Positions 62,193-64,000 of a DNA stretch of 64,000 nucleotides are shown piece by piece; position 1 is the stretch's first letter, and the number at the start of each line of letters is the position of its first letter. A program made the translations under genes and the position numbers. Source of the stretch: Planotetraspora sp. A-T 1434 (lineage in GTDB: Bacteria > Actinomycetota > Actinomycetes > Streptosporangiales > Streptosporangiaceae); NCBI RefSeq assembly GCF_025420585.1, contig NZ_JAOEGB010000002.1:248001-312000 (forward strand), given 5' to 3'. The notes beneath the pieces were generated by a model. The model was not told where the DNA came from. It ran no database searches and worked only from the letters and a program-made list of their open reading frames with translations.

Positions 62193-63659
62193 TCAGCGCG
62201 CCGACTGCGGCATTCCGGAGGTGGCCCCGGTCCCCGAGAGACGTACCGTCATCACGAGCCCTCCGCCGTCACGGGGGACGGCGGCGACCGATCCGCCGTG
62301 CGCCCGGACGATCGCGCGCACGATGGACAAGCCCAGCCCCGCGCCTTTGGCGGATTGGACCCGGTCGGCGTTCAGTCTCCGGAACGGCTCGAACAGGCTC
62401 TCCACCTCATACGCGGGAACGTGCGGTCCCGTGTTCGCGACCTGAACAACGGCACCCCCGTCCACAATTCCCGTCCGGACCCAGACTTTTCCTGAGGGGC
62501 CAGAGTTGTGCTTGATGCCGTTCTCCACCAGGTTCGACACGCACCGTTCCAGGAGAACCGGATCACCTGTCGTGGGAGCGGGGTGCAGGTCGTATTCGAC
62601 CGTGACGTTCTCCTCGGCCGCGAACGGCGCCAGTTGCTCGACGGCCGTCCTGGCCACCTCCTGGACGTCCACGGGCTTGCGGACCGACAGCGCCCGCTCG
62701 CTGCGGGCCAGGAGCAGCAGCCCCTCGATCAGCCGCTCGTTGCGGGCGGTGGTGCCCAGGAGGGTGCGTCCGAGCACCTTGAGGTCTTCGGACGCCTCGG
62801 GGTCGGAGAGGGCGACCTCCAGGACGGTCCTGTTGATCGCGAGCGGGGTCCTGAGCTCGTGTGAGGCGTTGTCCACGAACCGTCTCTGCGCGTCGAACGC
62901 CGTGTTGAGCCGGGTCAGCATCGCGTCGAAGGTGTCCGCTAGCTCCTTGAGCTCGTCGTCGGGCCCGGTCAGGCCGATCCGCTCGTGGGCCAGCGAGGTC
63001 TCCGACAGCTTCCGCGCCGTCGCCGTCATCGTCTTGATCGGCCGCAGCGCCCTGTCCGCCACGACGTATCCAAGTATGAGCGCGAGAATGCCCACCCCCA
63101 GCAGCGCCATGAGCGATCTGGTGAGCAGGTGGGCACGCGCGGACTGGATGGCGTAGTTCTGCGCCTGGGTCCACCAGCCCTGAGCCCACTCGGCATACCC
63201 GGCGGGCGCGCCGTCGGGCACGCCGATCTCCGGCCATGCGGCGCTGATCGACAGACCCACCAGCGTGTACATCACGAACAGGAGCAGGGCTCCGGCGACG
63301 AAGAACAGCGCGCCGTAGGTGAGCGTCAGCCGCCAGCGGATGCTCACGCGCCCCTGGAGAGCCCTGATCTCGTCGATGAGAGTGGGCTTCACCGGGTGGG
63401 CGTTCAAGGGCGGGGGGCCGTCCCAGGCGGGCGGGCCGCTGGGTGGAGGCGCGACCTGGCTGCGATACGGGCCCGTGCCCATCGGAGACGACATCCGCCT
63501 TGCAAGGCCGCCGCCGAGGGTCTCGGCACGCCATCCCGCCTCGGCGTCACCGCCCGGGGGGAGGATCCGCGGGCTCGCCGCCCTGTCCCCCGTCACCGCC
63601 TTGTCCCCCTTGTCCCCCTTGTCCCCGGGCCCGGTGCCGGGCTCACGCGGTGGAGTCAT
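62193..63659 (-). CDS. Sensor histidine kinase, CutS-like
   Basis: Membrane kinase of 488 residues; ATG 63659 follows GGGAGG. A Pro/Gly-rich cytosolic leader (1-105) contains GDKGDKGDK from a 9-bp DNA repeat (63599-63628). Helix 1 is about 112-136, a short sensor loop with Trp residues follows, then helix 2 (about 183-202), HAMP, the H box with His267 in NASHELRTPLAIN, the N box NLVENGIKHN and the G box GAGLGLSIVRAIV. In Streptomyces, cutRS lies near the DUF4193 and dut genes, so this pair is probably CutR/CutS (inference from synteny). The response regulator gene lies 43 bp upstream. Confidence 0.88.
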   Translation of the reverse strand: MTPPREPGTGPGDKGDKGDKAVTGDRAASPRILPPGGDAEAGWRAETLGGGLARRMSSPMGTGPYRSQVAPPPSGPPAWDGPPPLNAHPVKPTLIDEIRALQGRVSIRWRLTLTYGALFFVAGALLLFVMYTLVGLSISAAWPEIGVPDGAPAGYAEWAQGWWTQAQNYAIQSARAHLLTRSLMALLGVGILALILGYVVADRALRPIKTMTATARKLSETSLAHERIGLTGPDDELKELADTFDAMLTRLNTAFDAQRRFVDNASHELRTPLAINRTVLEVALSDPEASEDLKVLGRTLLGTTARNERLIEGLLLLARSERALSVRKPVDVQEVARTAVEQLAPFAAEENVTVEYDLHPAPTTGDPVLLERCVSNLVENGIKHNSGPSGKVWVRTGIVDGGAVVQVANTGPHVPAYEVESLFEPFRRLNADRVQSAKGAGLGLSIVRAIVRAHGGSVAAVPRDGGGLVMTVRLSGTGATSGMPQSAR

Positions 63660-63702
63660 GACCTCGCCTCCCGGGACGTCATCGGAAGATTGCCCCGCCC
63701 GG

Positions 63703-64000
63703 TCACAGCCGGTATCCCACTCCGGGGACGGTCTCGATGGCCTGCGGCTCACCGAGCTTCTTGCGGAGCGTCATCATGGTCACCCGTACGACGTTGGTGA
63801 ACGGGTCGATGTGCTCGTCCCACGCCTTGTCGAGCAGGTCCTCCTGGCTGACGACGGCGCCCTCGGCGCGCATCAGCTCCTCCAGGACGGCGAACTCCTT
63901 CTTGGTCAGCGCGATCTCCTTGCCCTCCCTGGTGACCAGGCGCTTGCCCGGGTCCAGGCGGATCCCGGCGCGCTCCAGCACGGGCGGCAGCGGAGGGGAG
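63703..64000 (-). CDS. OmpR-family response regulator, N-terminus outside window
   Basis: Only the C-terminal winged-helix DNA-binding domain is visible: AGIRLDPGKRLVTREGKEIA, LTKKEFAVLEELMRAEGAVV, EDLLDKAWDEHIDPFTNVVR and TLRKKLGEPQAIETVPGVGYRL, a complete Trans_reg_C domain. The receiver domain lies beyond position 64000. It precedes the histidine kinase gene on the same strand and is its partner; CutR by synteny with Streptomyces. Confidence 0.9.
   Translation of the reverse strand, partial: SPPLPPVLERAGIRLDPGKRLVTREGKEIALTKKEFAVLEELMRAEGAVVSQEDLLDKAWDEHIDPFTNVVRVTMMTLRKKLGEPQAIETVPGVGYRL

Overview
The window is chromosomal DNA of a high-GC actinomycete. Third codon positions are strongly G/C, GTG starts and GGAGG-type ribosome sites are frequent, and actinobacterial families recur (DUF3000, DUF3159, DUF3710, DUF4193, DUF4235, DUF4349, DUF1707, DUF6879, DUF222-HNH). 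Two blocks follow known actinobacterial synteny: hemE-DUF3000-rnd-fadAB-dxs-ROK-xylose ABC-acnA (as in Streptomyces), and RNA methyltransferase-permease-ceoB-ceoC-DUF3159-OB fold-DUF3710-dut-DUF4193 (as in Mycobacterium and Streptomyces). A Streptosporangiaceae-like organism fits best, but no rRNA or marker gene in the window proves it.

Positions 1-18.8 kb: haem synthesis (partial hemY, hemE), a DUF4349 lipoprotein, RNase D, a LacI-controlled sugar or cyclitol operon (Gfo/Idh dehydrogenase, DUF993, TIM-barrel isomerase) with the same palindromic operator at both ends, the fadA-fadB beta-oxidation pair, a LysE exporter, an amino acid permease, dxs and a secreted zinc peptidase. Positions 18.8-30.9 kb: a ROK regulator beside a xylose-type ABC importer, a TSUP exporter, a MazF-type toxin-antitoxin pair, aconitase with an iron-box-like upstream site, a membrane hydrolase, and a PadR/DUF1707 pair.

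Positions 30.9-44.6 kb are the accessory part. They hold a ThiF/E1-like enzyme with an N-terminal peptide-binding-like domain, a 41-codon peptide gene with a strong ribosome site, an intact DUF6879 gene, a frameshifted DUF6879 remnant and a DinB-like remnant. Then come mug, a sugar MFS permease, the Pnkp/Hen1 RNA-repair pair separated by copies of a small palindromic repeat, an F420-type oxidoreductase, a chitinase-like protein lacking its catalytic glutamate, and a DUF222-HNH protein. The ThiF-peptide-DUF6879 locus is the best candidate here for an undescribed peptide-modifying system; this is inference.

Positions 44.8-64 kb: two paralogous LysR genes flanking a VOC gene, with a decayed third LysR 3' end; a TrmA-type RNA methyltransferase; a KimA-like potassium transporter divergent from CeoB/CeoC; DUF3159, OB-fold and DUF3710 genes; dut; an AI-2E family protein; two more copies of the palindromic repeat; valS; otsA; EcsC and DUF4193 proteins; and a CutS-like histidine kinase with its response regulator cut by the window end. 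I saw no rRNA, tRNA, CRISPR array, insertion sequence, prophage or origin.
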